Made by a program: the position numbers and the translations under genes
NCBI RefSeq assembly: GCF_008761635.1
Contig: NZ_CP044344.1
Coordinates: 3,534,001 to 3,598,000, forward strand
Direction of reading: 5' to 3'
DNA length: 64,000 nt
Source: Nocardioides cynanchi
GTDB taxonomy: Bacteria; Actinomycetota; Actinomycetes; Propionibacteriales; Nocardioidaceae
Notes under the pieces: model-generated
Seen by the model: only the letters and a program-made list of their open reading frames with translations
Databases searched by the model: none
Told to the model about the DNA's origin: nothing
In this document: positions 48,493 through 57,894 of the stretch, in pieces
Layout: each line of letters begins with the position of its first letter
How positions within the stretch are numbered: position 1 is the stretch's first letter

Positions 48493-49127
48493 GCGCCCCC
48501 GCCTCGGACGCCGGCCAGCGCAGCTGGACCGCAGCGGTCCGCGACCACGTCACCGGCCTGGTGCCCGAGGGCCAGGCGCTTCCGGACCGCCAGCCGGCGT
48601 ACGTCGCCTCCTGGATCTACGTGTTCGGCGTGGCGACCCTCGCCGCCCTCCTCGTCGTCGTGGGCTCGGGGATCGTCCTGGCCATGGGCGGTGCCGCCTG
48701 GTGGCACACCTCCGGTCTCGGACACTTCGTGAACTCCGTGCACCTGTGGAGCGTCGAGCTGTTCTTCGCCGCCATGGTCGTGCACCTGTGGGGCAAGTTC
48801 TGGATGGCCGCCTGGCGCGGCAACCGGGGCCTGACCTGGGTGACCGGGGTCGTCTCCTTCATCACCTCGATCGGCGCTGCGTTCACCGGCTACCTCGTGC
48901 AGAGCAACTTCGACTCGCAGTGGATCAGCGGCGAGGCCAAGGACGGCATCAACTCGATCGGCGTCGGCGGTTTCTTCAACGTGCTGAACACCGGCCAGAT
49001 GCTGCTGTGGCACGTCACTCTGCTGCCCATCGGCGTCGGCATCATCGCGGTGATGCACGTGATCCTGGTCCGCCGGCACGGCGTCGTGCCGCCGCTGGAC
49101 GACGAGGGCAAGGAGGTCGCGCGATGA
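48489..49127 (+). CDS. Cytochrome b N-terminal domain protein (b6-type, di-haem)
   Basis: 212 residues from a GTG, equal to only the N-terminal four-helix part of cytochrome b. Haem-ligand pairs are visible: His-x13-His in the helix VHLWSVELFFAAMVVHLW and His-x14-His in WHVTLLPIGVGIIAVMHV; the 14-residue spacing is that of b6 rather than bc1. Two b haems would span the inner membrane. No Rieske or c1 gene is near. Operon partners are a 55- and a 315-residue membrane protein. It could pass electrons from the downstream hydroxylase to quinone; this is inference. Confidence 0.9.
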   Translation: MSAPASDAGQRSWTAAVRDHVTGLVPEGQALPDRQPAYVASWIYVFGVATLAALLVVVGSGIVLAMGGAAWWHTSGLGHFVNSVHLWSVELFFAAMVVHLWGKFWMAAWRGNRGLTWVTGVVSFITSIGAAFTGYLVQSNFDSQWISGEAKDGINSIGVGGFFNVLNTGQMLLWHVTLLPIGVGIIAVMHVILVRRHGVVPPLDDEGKEVAR

Positions 49128-50071
49128 CCACCGTGCACGCCCAGCGGCCGCACCGGCAGACCCCCGACTCCCACGACTACCCGACCCGGCACTACGACCT
49201 GGTCAAGGAGTTCGTGATCGCCCTGGCGGTCATGGCCGGCCTGTCGCTGGCGCTGGCGGGGGTCTTCTCGTCGCCCGACGACAAGGCGATCACGATGGCC
49301 AGCTGGGCGAAGGCCGATCCGGCCGACGTCGTCGCCACGGCGACCGGCGAGCTCGCCGGCACGACGACCAGCGCGACGTACGGCGCGCCGTACAACCACG
49401 CCTCGGAGGGTCAGTCCGTGCTCGGGCTGAAGCTCCAGAAGTGGGGCGGCGTCGGCATCCCGATCAACTCGGCCGACCTGGTGCTCCAGCCGCTCCGGGC
49501 CGTCGTCGGGAACGCGTCGCTGACCACGGCGCTCGCCCAGTGGGACGCCCTCTCGGCCGACCAGCAGGTCACCGAGGCGACGGCGTACGCCGACGCGCTG
49601 GCCGCGACCCCGGACGGCAGCCCCGCCCAGGTGGCGCGGGGCAACTACGGCCCCGTCCCGGCCCTCACCACGTCGTTCCTCGGCCTGGCGGCGTCCGGCG
49701 GCCTCGAGGGTTCGCTGACCTCGTCGGGCACGTTCTACGGCACCGACCAGACCCGCGCGATGCTGCTGCTCTCCGACGGCGCCTACCTCGAGGACACCGC
49801 CGTGGCCGACCACCTCGGCGGCGACCAGTGGGGCATGATGAACGAGGTCGGCAACTACCCGGGGCAGCCCTGGATGTGGCTGTACACGTTCTGGTACCAG
49901 GTGAAGCCGTTCTCGACCTCGGAGAACGCCGACACCCAGGTCTGGGCCCTGATGATGCTGCTCACGCTGGTGCTGGCCCTGGTGCCGTGGATCCCGGGGG
50001 TGCGCAGCATCCCGCGGCTGATCCCGGTCCATCGCCTGATCTGGCGCGAGCACTACCGGAACCGCCGCTGA
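49124..50071 (+). CDS. Two-span membrane protein of unknown function linked to cytochrome b
   Basis: 315 residues, start overlapping the cytochrome b stop by 4 bp. A short cytoplasmic N-terminus with several His precedes one TM helix (~28-48, FVIALAVMAGLSLALAGVF). An outer domain of ~220 residues follows, with tracts like YGAPYNHASEGQSVLGLKLQKWGGVGIP and LTSSGTFYGTDQTRAMLLLSDGAYLED. A second TM helix (~270-290) and the basic tail RLIWREHYRNRR end the protein. No haem (CxxCH) or Fe-S motif is visible. I do not recognise the outer domain. The tight operon argues for a subunit of the cytochrome complex. Confidence 0.82.
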   Translation: MTTVHAQRPHRQTPDSHDYPTRHYDLVKEFVIALAVMAGLSLALAGVFSSPDDKAITMASWAKADPADVVATATGELAGTTTSATYGAPYNHASEGQSVLGLKLQKWGGVGIPINSADLVLQPLRAVVGNASLTTALAQWDALSADQQVTEATAYADALAATPDGSPAQVARGNYGPVPALTTSFLGLAASGGLEGSLTSSGTFYGTDQTRAMLLLSDGAYLEDTAVADHLGGDQWGMMNEVGNYPGQPWMWLYTFWYQVKPFSTSENADTQVWALMMLLTLVLALVPWIPGVRSIPRLIPVHRLIWREHYRNRR

Positions 50072-50107
50072 CCCGCCCCTGACCGGGTCACCTCGCTTCC
50101 GGAACGG

Positions 50108-50134
50108 CCCGGCACGCGCCACGCGCGTGCCGGG
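50108..50134 (+). terminator. Hairpin terminator after the cytochrome b module
   Basis: CCCGGCACGCGC (50108-50119) pairs perfectly over 12 bp with GCGCGTGCCGGG (50123-50134) around the loop CAC. It lies 37 bp after the stop and 130 bp before the coxS-like gene, and suggests the hydroxylase genes have their own promoter in 50135-50263. No T tract. Confidence 0.62.
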
Positions 50135-50263
50135 CTGCGCCATGTCGGGGGGCCGGGCCCCGGTCGGGGAACCTCCGGGACCGGCCGAGCAACCTTTCGC
50201 CAACCGCCGGGCCCTAACGTGACGCCCACCACAGATCCGCTGTGCCCGAAAGGCAGGCCTTCG

Positions 50264-50742
<479 letters not shown>

Positions 50743-50746
<4 letters not shown>

Positions 50747-53208
50747 CCGCCACCGCCGAAGCCCCCGCCGCCGAGATCGGCCAGGAGCGTCGCCGCAAGG
50801 AGGACCAGCGGCTGATCACCGGACGCACCCGGTGGACCGACAACCTGACCCTGCCCGGGATGCTGCACCTGGCGATGGTGCGCAGCCCGTTCGCGCACGC
50901 CACGATCGTCAGCGTCGACACCAGCGCCGCCAAGGCCGCGCCCAACGTGATCGGCGTCTTCAGCGGCAAGGACGTCGCCGAGGACCAGGGCATCCTGATC
51001 AACGCCTGGGCGATCACGACCGACCAGGTCACGCCCACCCACACCCCGGTCGCGGTCGACCGGGTCACCTTCGCCGGCGAGATCGTCGCCGTGGTCGTGG
51101 CCCGCTCCGCCGCCGAGGCCCGGGACGCCGCCGAGCTGGTCGACGTGGAGTACGACGAGCTGCCGGCCGCCCTGGACCTCAAGGAGTCGGCCGAGGACAA
51201 GGTCCTGGCCCACCCCGACCTCGGCACCAACAAGAGCGCCTTCTGGAAGTTCGACTCGGCCGAGGCCGGCACCGGGGGCAACGTCGACGAGGCCATCGAG
51301 AAGGCCCGCGGCGACGGCATCGTGATCGAGCGGGAGTACCGCCAGCAGCGGCTGATCCCGGCGTTCATGGAGCCCCGCTCGGTCGTGGTGGACCCCACGG
51401 GCGAGCAGCTGACCGTCTGGTCGGCCACCCAGATCCCGCACATCCTCCGCTTCGCCCTCGCCGCGACCACCGGCATCTCGGAGTCGAAGATCCGGGTGAT
51501 CGCCCCGGACGTGGGCGGTGGGTTCGGCGGGAAGCTCCAGACCACGCCCGAGGAGTGGATCGCGGTCGCCCTGGCGCGGCGGGTCGGCAAGCCGGTCAAG
51601 TACACCGAGACCCGGAGCGAGTCGCTGATGGCGGCCCACCACGGCCGGGACCAGTGGCAGAAGCTGACCCTCTCGGCGGAGAAGGACGGCACCGTCACCG
51701 GCTTCAAGGTCGAGCTCCTGGCCGACCTCGGCTCGCACGTGTCGCTGGTCGGAGGCGGCGTGCCGGTGCTCGGCGCGTTCATGTTCAACTCCATCTACAA
51801 GTTCCCCGCCTACCAGTTCAGCGTGCAGACGGTGCTGACCAACAAGACCTGGACCGACGCCTACCGCGGTGCGGGGCGCCCCGAGGCGACGTACGCCATC
51901 GAGCGGATCATGGACGAGCTCGCCGTCGAGGTCGGCGTCGACCCCCTCGAGATCCGGGCGAAGAACTGGATCAAGCACGAGGAGTTCCCGTTCACCACGG
52001 TGGCCGGGCTCGAGTACGACACGGGCAACTACGAGGCCGCCACCGCGCGGGCCAAGGAGATGTTCGGCTACGACGAGCTGCGCGCGGAGCAGAAGCAGCG
52101 CCGGGAGGCGGGTGACCGGGTCCAGCTCGGCATCGGCATCTCGACCTTCACCGAGATGTGCGGCCTGGCTCCGAGCCGGGTGCTGGGCAGCCTGAACTAC
52201 GGCGCGGGCGGCTGGGAGCACGCCAGCGTGCGGATGCTGGCGACCGGCAAGGTCGAGGTCGTCACCGGCGCCAGCGCGCACGGCCAGGGCCACGAGACGG
52301 CGTTCAGCCAGATCGTCGCCGACCGGCTCGGCGTGGCCTTCGAGGACGTCGAGATCCTGCACGGCGACACCCAGATCGCGCACAAGGGCCTCGACACCTA
52401 CGGCTCGCGCAGCCTGGTGGTCGGTGGTGAGGCCATCGTCAAGGCGGCCGACAAGGTGATCGAGAAGGCCAAGCCGATCGCGGCCCACCTGCTCGAGGCC
52501 AGCGTGGACGACATCGAGTTCTCAGGCGGCCGGTTCAGCGTCAGGGGCACCGACCAGGGATTGGCCATGGCCGACATCGCGCTGGCGACGTTCACCTCCC
52601 ACAACTTCCCGGAGGGTGTCGAGCCGAGCATCGACAGCGACGCGACGTACGACCCGGTCAACTTCAACTACCCGCACGGCACCCATCTGTGCGCGATGGA
52701 GGTCGACACCGAGACGGGTCGGGTCACGATGCGCAAGTACGTCTGCTGCGACGACATCGGCAACATCATCAACCCGATGATCGTCGGGGGTCAGGTGCAC
52801 GGCGGCCTGGTCCAGGGGATCGCGCAGGCGCTCTTCGAGGAGGCGGTGTACGACGACGCCGGGACGCTGGTGAGCGGCTCCTTCGTCGACTACCTGCTGC
52901 CCACCTCGGCGGACACGATCTCCTTCGAGATCGACCACACCACCAGCCCCTCGACGACCAACACGCTCGGCACCAAGGGTGTCGGTGAGGCCGGCACGAT
53001 CGCGTCGACCCCGGCCGTGGTCAACGCCGTCGTCGACGCGGTCCGGCACTTCGGTGTCAACGACATCCAGATGCCCTGCACGCCCGAGCGGGTGTGGAAG
53101 GCGATCAACACCTCGTCCGCGACCGGCGGGACCACCGAGGGTGCGGCGATGCCGCACTTCGACGAGTCCGAGCCGGGCCAGAGCAGCACGGAAGGAGCGG
53201 GCGCATGA
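50743..53208 (+). CDS. CoxL-like large subunit, form II molybdenum hydroxylase
   Basis: 821 residues of the xanthine oxidase/CO dehydrogenase family with the MCD cofactor. The substrate loop reads [10 protein letters not shown] at residue 373, the form II signature; true (form I) CO dehydrogenase has AYXCSFR with a copper-binding Cys. The Mo-site base Glu lies in GVGEAGTIA near residue 749. Residues ~20-130 form the a/b hammerhead domain. CO activity is therefore not supported; the substrate may be an aldehyde, purine or N-heterocycle. Overlaps both neighbours by 4 bp. Confidence 0.94.
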
Positions 53209-54059
53209 TCCCCGCCAAGTTCGACTACGTGGCACCCAGCACGGTCGAGGAGGCCCTCAGCGCCCTGGCCGAGCGCGGCGACGACGCGAAGATCATGGCC
53301 GGTGGGCAGAGCCTCCTGCCGGTGCTGCGGATGCGGCTGAACGCGCCGGAGATGGTGATCGACCTCGGCCGCATCGAGAGCCTGCGCGGCGTGACCGAGG
53401 ACGGCGACGCTCTCGTGATCGGGGCGCTGACCACCCACTCCGAGATGGTGACCAACGACCTGGTCAGGCAGCACGCCCTGCTGCTGTCCAAGGCCGCGGC
53501 CGAGGTCGCGGACAACCAGATCCGGCACCGCGGGACTTTCGGCGGGGCCCTGGCCCACGCCGACCCGGCGGGAGACATGGGGGCCGCGGCGCTCGCGATG
53601 GACGCCGAGTACGTCGTCCAGGGCCCTGGTGGGTCGCGGACGGTCGCCGCCTCCGACTTCTTCGTGGACCTCTTCGAGACCGCGATCGGTGAGGACGAGA
53701 TCCTGACCGCGATCCGGATCCCGAAGAAGACCGGTTGGGGTGCCCACTACGAGAAGTTCGTCCGGGTCGCCCACCAGTGGCCGATCGTGGCGATCGCCGC
53801 CACGGTCAAGGCCGAGGGCGGCACCATCAGCGAGGCCCGGGTCGGGCTGACCAACATGGGCAACACCGCCCTGCGGGCCACCGCGACCGAGGCCGCCCTC
53901 GCGGGCGTGCCGGCCACCGAGGACGGCGTACGCGCGGCAGCCGACCAGGCCGCCGACGGCACCCACCCTCCGAGCGACCTCAACGGTGACTCCGACTACC
54001 GCAAGCACCTGGCGACGGTGCTCACCCGGCGTGCCGTGCTGAAGGCGGCCGGCGCCTGA
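53205..54059 (+). CDS. CoxM-like FAD-binding subunit
   Basis: 284 residues. FAD-binding motifs of the family: AGGQSLLPVLRMRL (~32-45) and TFGGALAHADPAGDM (~111-125). The C-terminal domain (~175-284) is the CO_deh_flav_C fold. It accepts electrons from the CoxS-like subunit and gives them to an unknown acceptor, often quinone. ATG 53205 overlaps the large-subunit stop by 4 bp. Confidence 0.94.
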   Translation: MIPAKFDYVAPSTVEEALSALAERGDDAKIMAGGQSLLPVLRMRLNAPEMVIDLGRIESLRGVTEDGDALVIGALTTHSEMVTNDLVRQHALLLSKAAAEVADNQIRHRGTFGGALAHADPAGDMGAAALAMDAEYVVQGPGGSRTVAASDFFVDLFETAIGEDEILTAIRIPKKTGWGAHYEKFVRVAHQWPIVAIAATVKAEGGTISEARVGLTNMGNTALRATATEAALAGVPATEDGVRAAADQAADGTHPPSDLNGDSDYRKHLATVLTRRAVLKAAGA

Positions 54060-54150
54060 CGCCTTCAGCAGATGCTTAACCGAGCCTCCGGACGCGCCGC
54101 GTCCGGAGGCTGGGGTCGCTCATTCCCCGCCTTGAAGGAGGCCACGAACC

Positions 54151-54957
54151 ATGGAGCTCACCCACGAGTTCACCGTCCCGGTGCCGGTCCAGGAGGCCTG
54201 GGACCACTTCCAGGACATCGCCTCGGTCGCCCAGTGCTTCCCCGGAGCCCAGGTCACGAGCGTCGAGGACACCACCTTCAACGGCTCGGTGAAGGTGAAG
54301 CTCGGGCCGATCTCGCTGGTCTACAACGGCAGCGGGACCTTCACCGAGAAGGACGAGACCGCGCACCGTTTCGTGGTCGACGCCAAGGGCAAGGACAAGC
54401 GGGGCAACGGCACGGCCGGCGCCAAGGTCACGCTCGCGATGACCCCGAACGGCGACTCGACCGACGTGAAGGTGGAGACCGACCTGGCGATCACCGGCAA
54501 GCCGGCGCAGTTCGGTCGTGGCGTGATGCAGGACGTCTCCGACAAGCTGCTCAACCAGTTCGTCGCCTGCCTCGAGCAACGGATGGCGCGGGAGGACTCG
54601 ACCGCGGCGCCGGCCGAGCCGGCGGCTGCCGACCAGGCGGCTGCCGTCCCGGCCGCCGCCGAGGTGACCCCCGACCCCGCCGCGCCCTCCTCCGAGACTC
54701 CCGCCGCGGCGACCCCCGACCCGGCGGCACCGGCTCCGGTCGCCTCGGCTCCGGCAGCCGCACCTCCTGCGGCTGCGGCCGCGCCCCCCGCGGCCGCTCC
54801 GAAGCACGCAGCGCCGGCGGCAGCGTCGCCGCGCGGCTCGGACGACGCGCTGGATCTCGGCGCCACCGTGCTGCCGGTGCTCGCCAAGGCCTACTGGAAG
54901 CAGGCCGTGGGTGCCCTGGTCGTGATCGGGGTCGTGGTCTGGCTGGTCACACGCTGA
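54151..54957 (+). CDS. CoxG-like SRPBCC protein with C-terminal membrane anchor
   Basis: 268 residues: an SRPBCC domain (~1-145; MELTHEFTVPVPVQEAWDHFQDIASVAQCFPGAQV), an Ala/Pro-rich linker (~150-235), and a C-terminal TM helix (~247-266, AVGALVVIGVVVWLV). CoxG is thought to tether the hydroxylase to the membrane near its electron acceptor; anchor and linker fit that. It follows the coxM-like gene by 91 bp with AAGGAGG ahead. Its 3' end overlaps the convergent MFS gene by 11 bp. Confidence 0.92.
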   Translation: MELTHEFTVPVPVQEAWDHFQDIASVAQCFPGAQVTSVEDTTFNGSVKVKLGPISLVYNGSGTFTEKDETAHRFVVDAKGKDKRGNGTAGAKVTLAMTPNGDSTDVKVETDLAITGKPAQFGRGVMQDVSDKLLNQFVACLEQRMAREDSTAAPAEPAAADQAAAVPAAAEVTPDPAAPSSETPAAATPDPAAPAPVASAPAAAPPAAAAAPPAAAPKHAAPAAASPRGSDDALDLGATVLPVLAKAYWKQAVGALVVIGVVVWLVTR

Positions 54958-56242
54958 CCGACCGGTCGTCCGGCGCGGTGTGCACGCCGTTCACTCCGGG
55001 CGGCAGGCGGCGCTCGAGATCGGCGGCGACCAGCACGACAGCGCCGCAGCCGACCACCAGCAGGCCGATGTAGGCCACGCCGAGGGAGTGGCCGATCAGC
55101 CAGCCCGCCGTGACCGGGCCGATGATCGCCGCGAGCGAGAACGCGCCGGAGCTGAGCGCGTTGTAGCGGCCGCGGAGGTGGTCGGGCGCCAGGTCGTTGA
55201 CCAGCGCCGGGACGGTGGGCTGCATCAGCGTCTCGCCGAGCGCGAACACCGAGGTGCACGACGCCACCAGCAGGGTCGCGCCGAGCGTGCCGGGCACCAG
55301 CCCCGAGGCTCCGAGCAGCAGCCACGCGAACGACCAGATCAGTGACATCACCATGATCACGCGGGTGCGGCGTCGGCCGTCGATCCAGCGGAGCACGATC
55401 AGCTGGAGCACCACGATCACCAGCGTGTTGCAGGCGTAGGCCAGACCGAGCCCGGCCGTCGAGATCCGCCCGATGTCGCGGGCGAACGCCTGGGTGCCGG
55501 CATTGAGCTGGGAGTAGCCCACGAACGACGCGACGAAGCTCAGCGCCACGACCCCACCCACCGCGGGACGGCGCAGCACCTGGAGGTAGCTCTCGGCCGG
55601 TGGCGGCCCGTCGTCGTGCACCGGGCGGCCGGCAAGGTGGCGCAGCGGCACGGCGAGGAGGTAGATCGCGGGCAGGAAGCTGGCGGCGTCGGCGAGGTAG
55701 ATCGCCTGGAAGGTCACCGGGTGGTGCACGTCGACGAACAGCCCGCCGACGATCCCGCCGATCCCGATGCCGAGGTTGAGCAGGGTGAAGTTCAGCCCGA
55801 AGTAGCGCTGCCGCAGCTCCGAGGGGATCGCCGCCGCGATCAGGCTCTGCGAAGCCGGCCAGGAGACCCCGAACGCCATCCCCTGGAGGCTGACCGCGAT
55901 CACGGCCTGGGGCAGCGCGGAGGCAAAGGCCAGCACGATGTCGGCCACCACGAGCAGGCTGGTGGAGCAGAGCACGATCACCCGCGCGCCGTACTTGTCG
56001 ATGACGGCTCCGCCCGGCCCGACGACCAGGAACCCGATCAGCGGCCCCAGCCCGATCAGCCAGCCGACCTCGCTCAACGAGAAGCCACGGATCTCGTGGA
56101 GGTAGACCACGAGGAACGGCAGCACCAGCCCGGTGCCGAGGAACTCCACGACGACCACGGACAGCAGCAACCGACCCTCGCGCGGCAGGCCGTTCCAGAA
56201 CGTCGTGAGGGAGGGCGGGCGGGCAGCAGTGTTCTCGGACAT
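54947..56242 (-). CDS. MFS transporter
   Basis: 431 residues from ATG 56242; in-frame GTGs at 56266 and 56278 are possible since GAGGAG directly abuts the ATG. Twelve TM helices with the MFS motif A region IDKYGARVIVL in loop 2-3 and a second-half counterpart RWIDGRRRTRVIMV. The pattern resembles multidrug-efflux members such as MdtH/YfcJ-like. Substrate unknown. Convergent with the CoxG gene. Confidence 0.88.
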   Translation of the reverse strand: MSENTAARPPSLTTFWNGLPREGRLLLSVVVVEFLGTGLVLPFLVVYLHEIRGFSLSEVGWLIGLGPLIGFLVVGPGGAVIDKYGARVIVLCSTSLLVVADIVLAFASALPQAVIAVSLQGMAFGVSWPASQSLIAAAIPSELRQRYFGLNFTLLNLGIGIGGIVGGLFVDVHHPVTFQAIYLADAASFLPAIYLLAVPLRHLAGRPVHDDGPPPAESYLQVLRRPAVGGVVALSFVASFVGYSQLNAGTQAFARDIGRISTAGLGLAYACNTLVIVVLQLIVLRWIDGRRRTRVIMVMSLIWSFAWLLLGASGLVPGTLGATLLVASCTSVFALGETLMQPTVPALVNDLAPDHLRGRYNALSSGAFSLAAIIGPVTAGWLIGHSLGVAYIGLLVVGCGAVVLVAADLERRLPPGVNGVHTAPDDRSVSV

Positions 56243-56302
56243 CTCCTCGACCCAACCAGCCCCCACCGACAGTCGCACCGGGTTTTCCCCGGCCGCCTAC
56301 CC

Positions 56303-56324
56303 GGTGGTCGAGCGAAGTCGAGAC
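56303..56324. repeat. Distant copy of the 22-bp intergenic repeat
   Basis: GGTGGTCGAGCGAAGTCGAG followed by AC is the reverse complement of the unit repeated at 18806-18871 with one mismatch (A for G at position 13). It lies in the 106-bp gap between the MFS and DinB-like genes, so both sites are intergenic. Confidence 0.9.
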
Positions 56325-56348
56325 CACGGGCGCCGGTGGTCGCGTCGA

Positions 56349-57101
56349 TCAGTTGGAACCGGTATCGAGCGCATCGAGGTCGCGCACGGCGTAGCGGTGG
56401 TGCTCCCACTCCTCCTCGAGGATCACGTGGAGGCACGACCGCGTGGTCTCGCTGTGGGAGGGGTCGTGCGGGTTGCGATGGACCGCGTCCAGCTCGTCCG
56501 CTGTGACCGCAGCGAGGAAGTCACGCACCATCGCGACCCGGTCGGCGCGCGCCTCGAGGACGTCGTCGTACGTCGGGTCGACCGCGGTTGCCGGCCGGCG
56601 GGCGTCCTCGGCCTGGCTCTCGACGTCGATCAGGCCGAGCGGGTGGTAGGGCTCATCGAGCTCCAGGACACCACGGCCCAGCCACGTGTCGGTGGCCAGG
56701 ACCAGGTGCCGAAGGGTCTGGGCGAACGACCACTCGCCGGCCACCTGGACGTCGACCGTGCCCGCCGGCATCGCCGCGGCTCGTTCGAGGGTGGCCGCCC
56801 AGGTGCGCTGCAGGGCAGCCCATGCCTCCCGCAGGCCCTGAGGATCTTCGGCGCGCTGCTGCTCCCGCCCCGGGAACCGGCGGTTGAGCTCGGCCTCGAC
56901 GAACGGCGTGACGTCGACGCCGTTGACGAGCAGGGGGCTCTGCTCGCTGAGCAGCCACGGAGCGTCGATGTCCGCACCGTCGACCTGGACGCCACGCATC
57001 ACGACGCCGGAGAGGTCGGCCCGGACGAACCGGGCACCGCGCAGGTCGGTGTCGACGAACTCCGTGCCCGTCAGGTCGTCGGGCGGGGTGAAGGTTGGCA
57101 T
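56349..57101 (-). CDS. DinB-like protein with pentapeptide-like N-terminus (paralogue)
   Basis: 250 residues, same layout as 2065-2808: a short pentapeptide-like start (LTGTEFVDTDLRGARFVRADLSGVVMRGV), the linker LLVNGVDVTPFVEAELNRRFP, and a DinB-like bundle (EWSFAQTLRHLVLATDTWLGR, EEEWEHHRYAVRDLD). One histidine found in the first copy (VH before DSW) is replaced here by Thr, so metal binding may differ. Function unknown. Confidence 0.85.
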   Translation of the reverse strand: MPTFTPPDDLTGTEFVDTDLRGARFVRADLSGVVMRGVQVDGADIDAPWLLSEQSPLLVNGVDVTPFVEAELNRRFPGREQQRAEDPQGLREAWAALQRTWAATLERAAAMPAGTVDVQVAGEWSFAQTLRHLVLATDTWLGRGVLELDEPYHPLGLIDVESQAEDARRPATAVDPTYDDVLEARADRVAMVRDFLAAVTADELDAVHRNPHDPSHSETTRSCLHVILEEEWEHHRYAVRDLDALDTGSN

Positions 57102-57193
57102 GCGGGTGCCTCCTCGAGCGACCTCGACGGTGCGGTCCGAGCCGGCTGGTGCCGATCGGCTCCACCGTTACTACCAGTCGTCGCCCACCGTTG

Positions 57194-57760
57194 TCAGTGG
57201 TCACCGCCTGACGACGTCCGGTCGAAGCGCGGCAGCGACGGCCAGCGATCGCTGGCCCAGGCGAACCAGCTCTCGAAGTCGCCTGGTGCGGCCGGGACCG
57301 CGGCGTAGGAGAGCTCCGCCGGGGAGGGCGGCACGCAGAGCGCCAGGAACTGGTCGTGGTCGTCGTCGGTCATCGGGAAGGTCGTCTCGGGGGCCGTCCT
57401 CCAGCGCGTGGTCGCTCGTTCCCGACGCTCCGCCTCGTCGAGGGTGACCCAGCGCAGGTCGAAGCGTGCTCCGACGGACTCGGCCACCATCCGGATCGCG
57501 TAGCGCTCGTCGGGTGACCAGCAACCGAAGTCGAGGATCACCGAGGCCCCGCTGCGCAGGACCTCGTGGGCCACCCAGATCAGGCGCCCTTCGAGGATGT
57601 CCCGGCGCCCGTTCGCGTCGCTGTGCCGGAAGAGTGGAGCCATCCACTCGTCCGGAGTGAGGCGCAGGATGCCCTCGTCCTCGGCGATCCGGCGCGCCAG
57701 CGTCGTCTTGCCGGCGCCCGGCAGCCCCACGGTCAGGTACAGCACGGGCGACTCCGTCAC
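57194..57760 (-). CDS. P-loop kinase-like protein (AAA_33 type)
   Basis: 188 residues. Walker A VGLPGAGKTTLARRI is at residues 12-26, then LTPDEWMAPLFRHSD and the second-strand motif VILDFGCWSPDER. The layout matches AAA_33 family proteins such as small-molecule or polynucleotide kinases and some antibiotic-modifying enzymes. Substrate unknown. ATG 57760 gives the P-loop at the usual distance from the start. Confidence 0.86.
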   Translation of the reverse strand: MTESPVLYLTVGLPGAGKTTLARRIAEDEGILRLTPDEWMAPLFRHSDANGRRDILEGRLIWVAHEVLRSGASVILDFGCWSPDERYAIRMVAESVGARFDLRWVTLDEAERRERATTRWRTAPETTFPMTDDDHDQFLALCVPPSPAELSYAAVPAAPGDFESWFAWASDRWPSLPRFDRTSSGGDH

Positions 57761-57894
57761 CCCGCGATGCTCACAGTCACCTCACCTGCCCGGCAAGCGG
57801 GATTCGACGTGCGTGTGGCCGCCCCCATCGGCCTCCGCCTGCGTCCCTCTGCGGGCCGATGCGCGCCGGGGGTGGGAGGTGCCAGCATGGCCAC

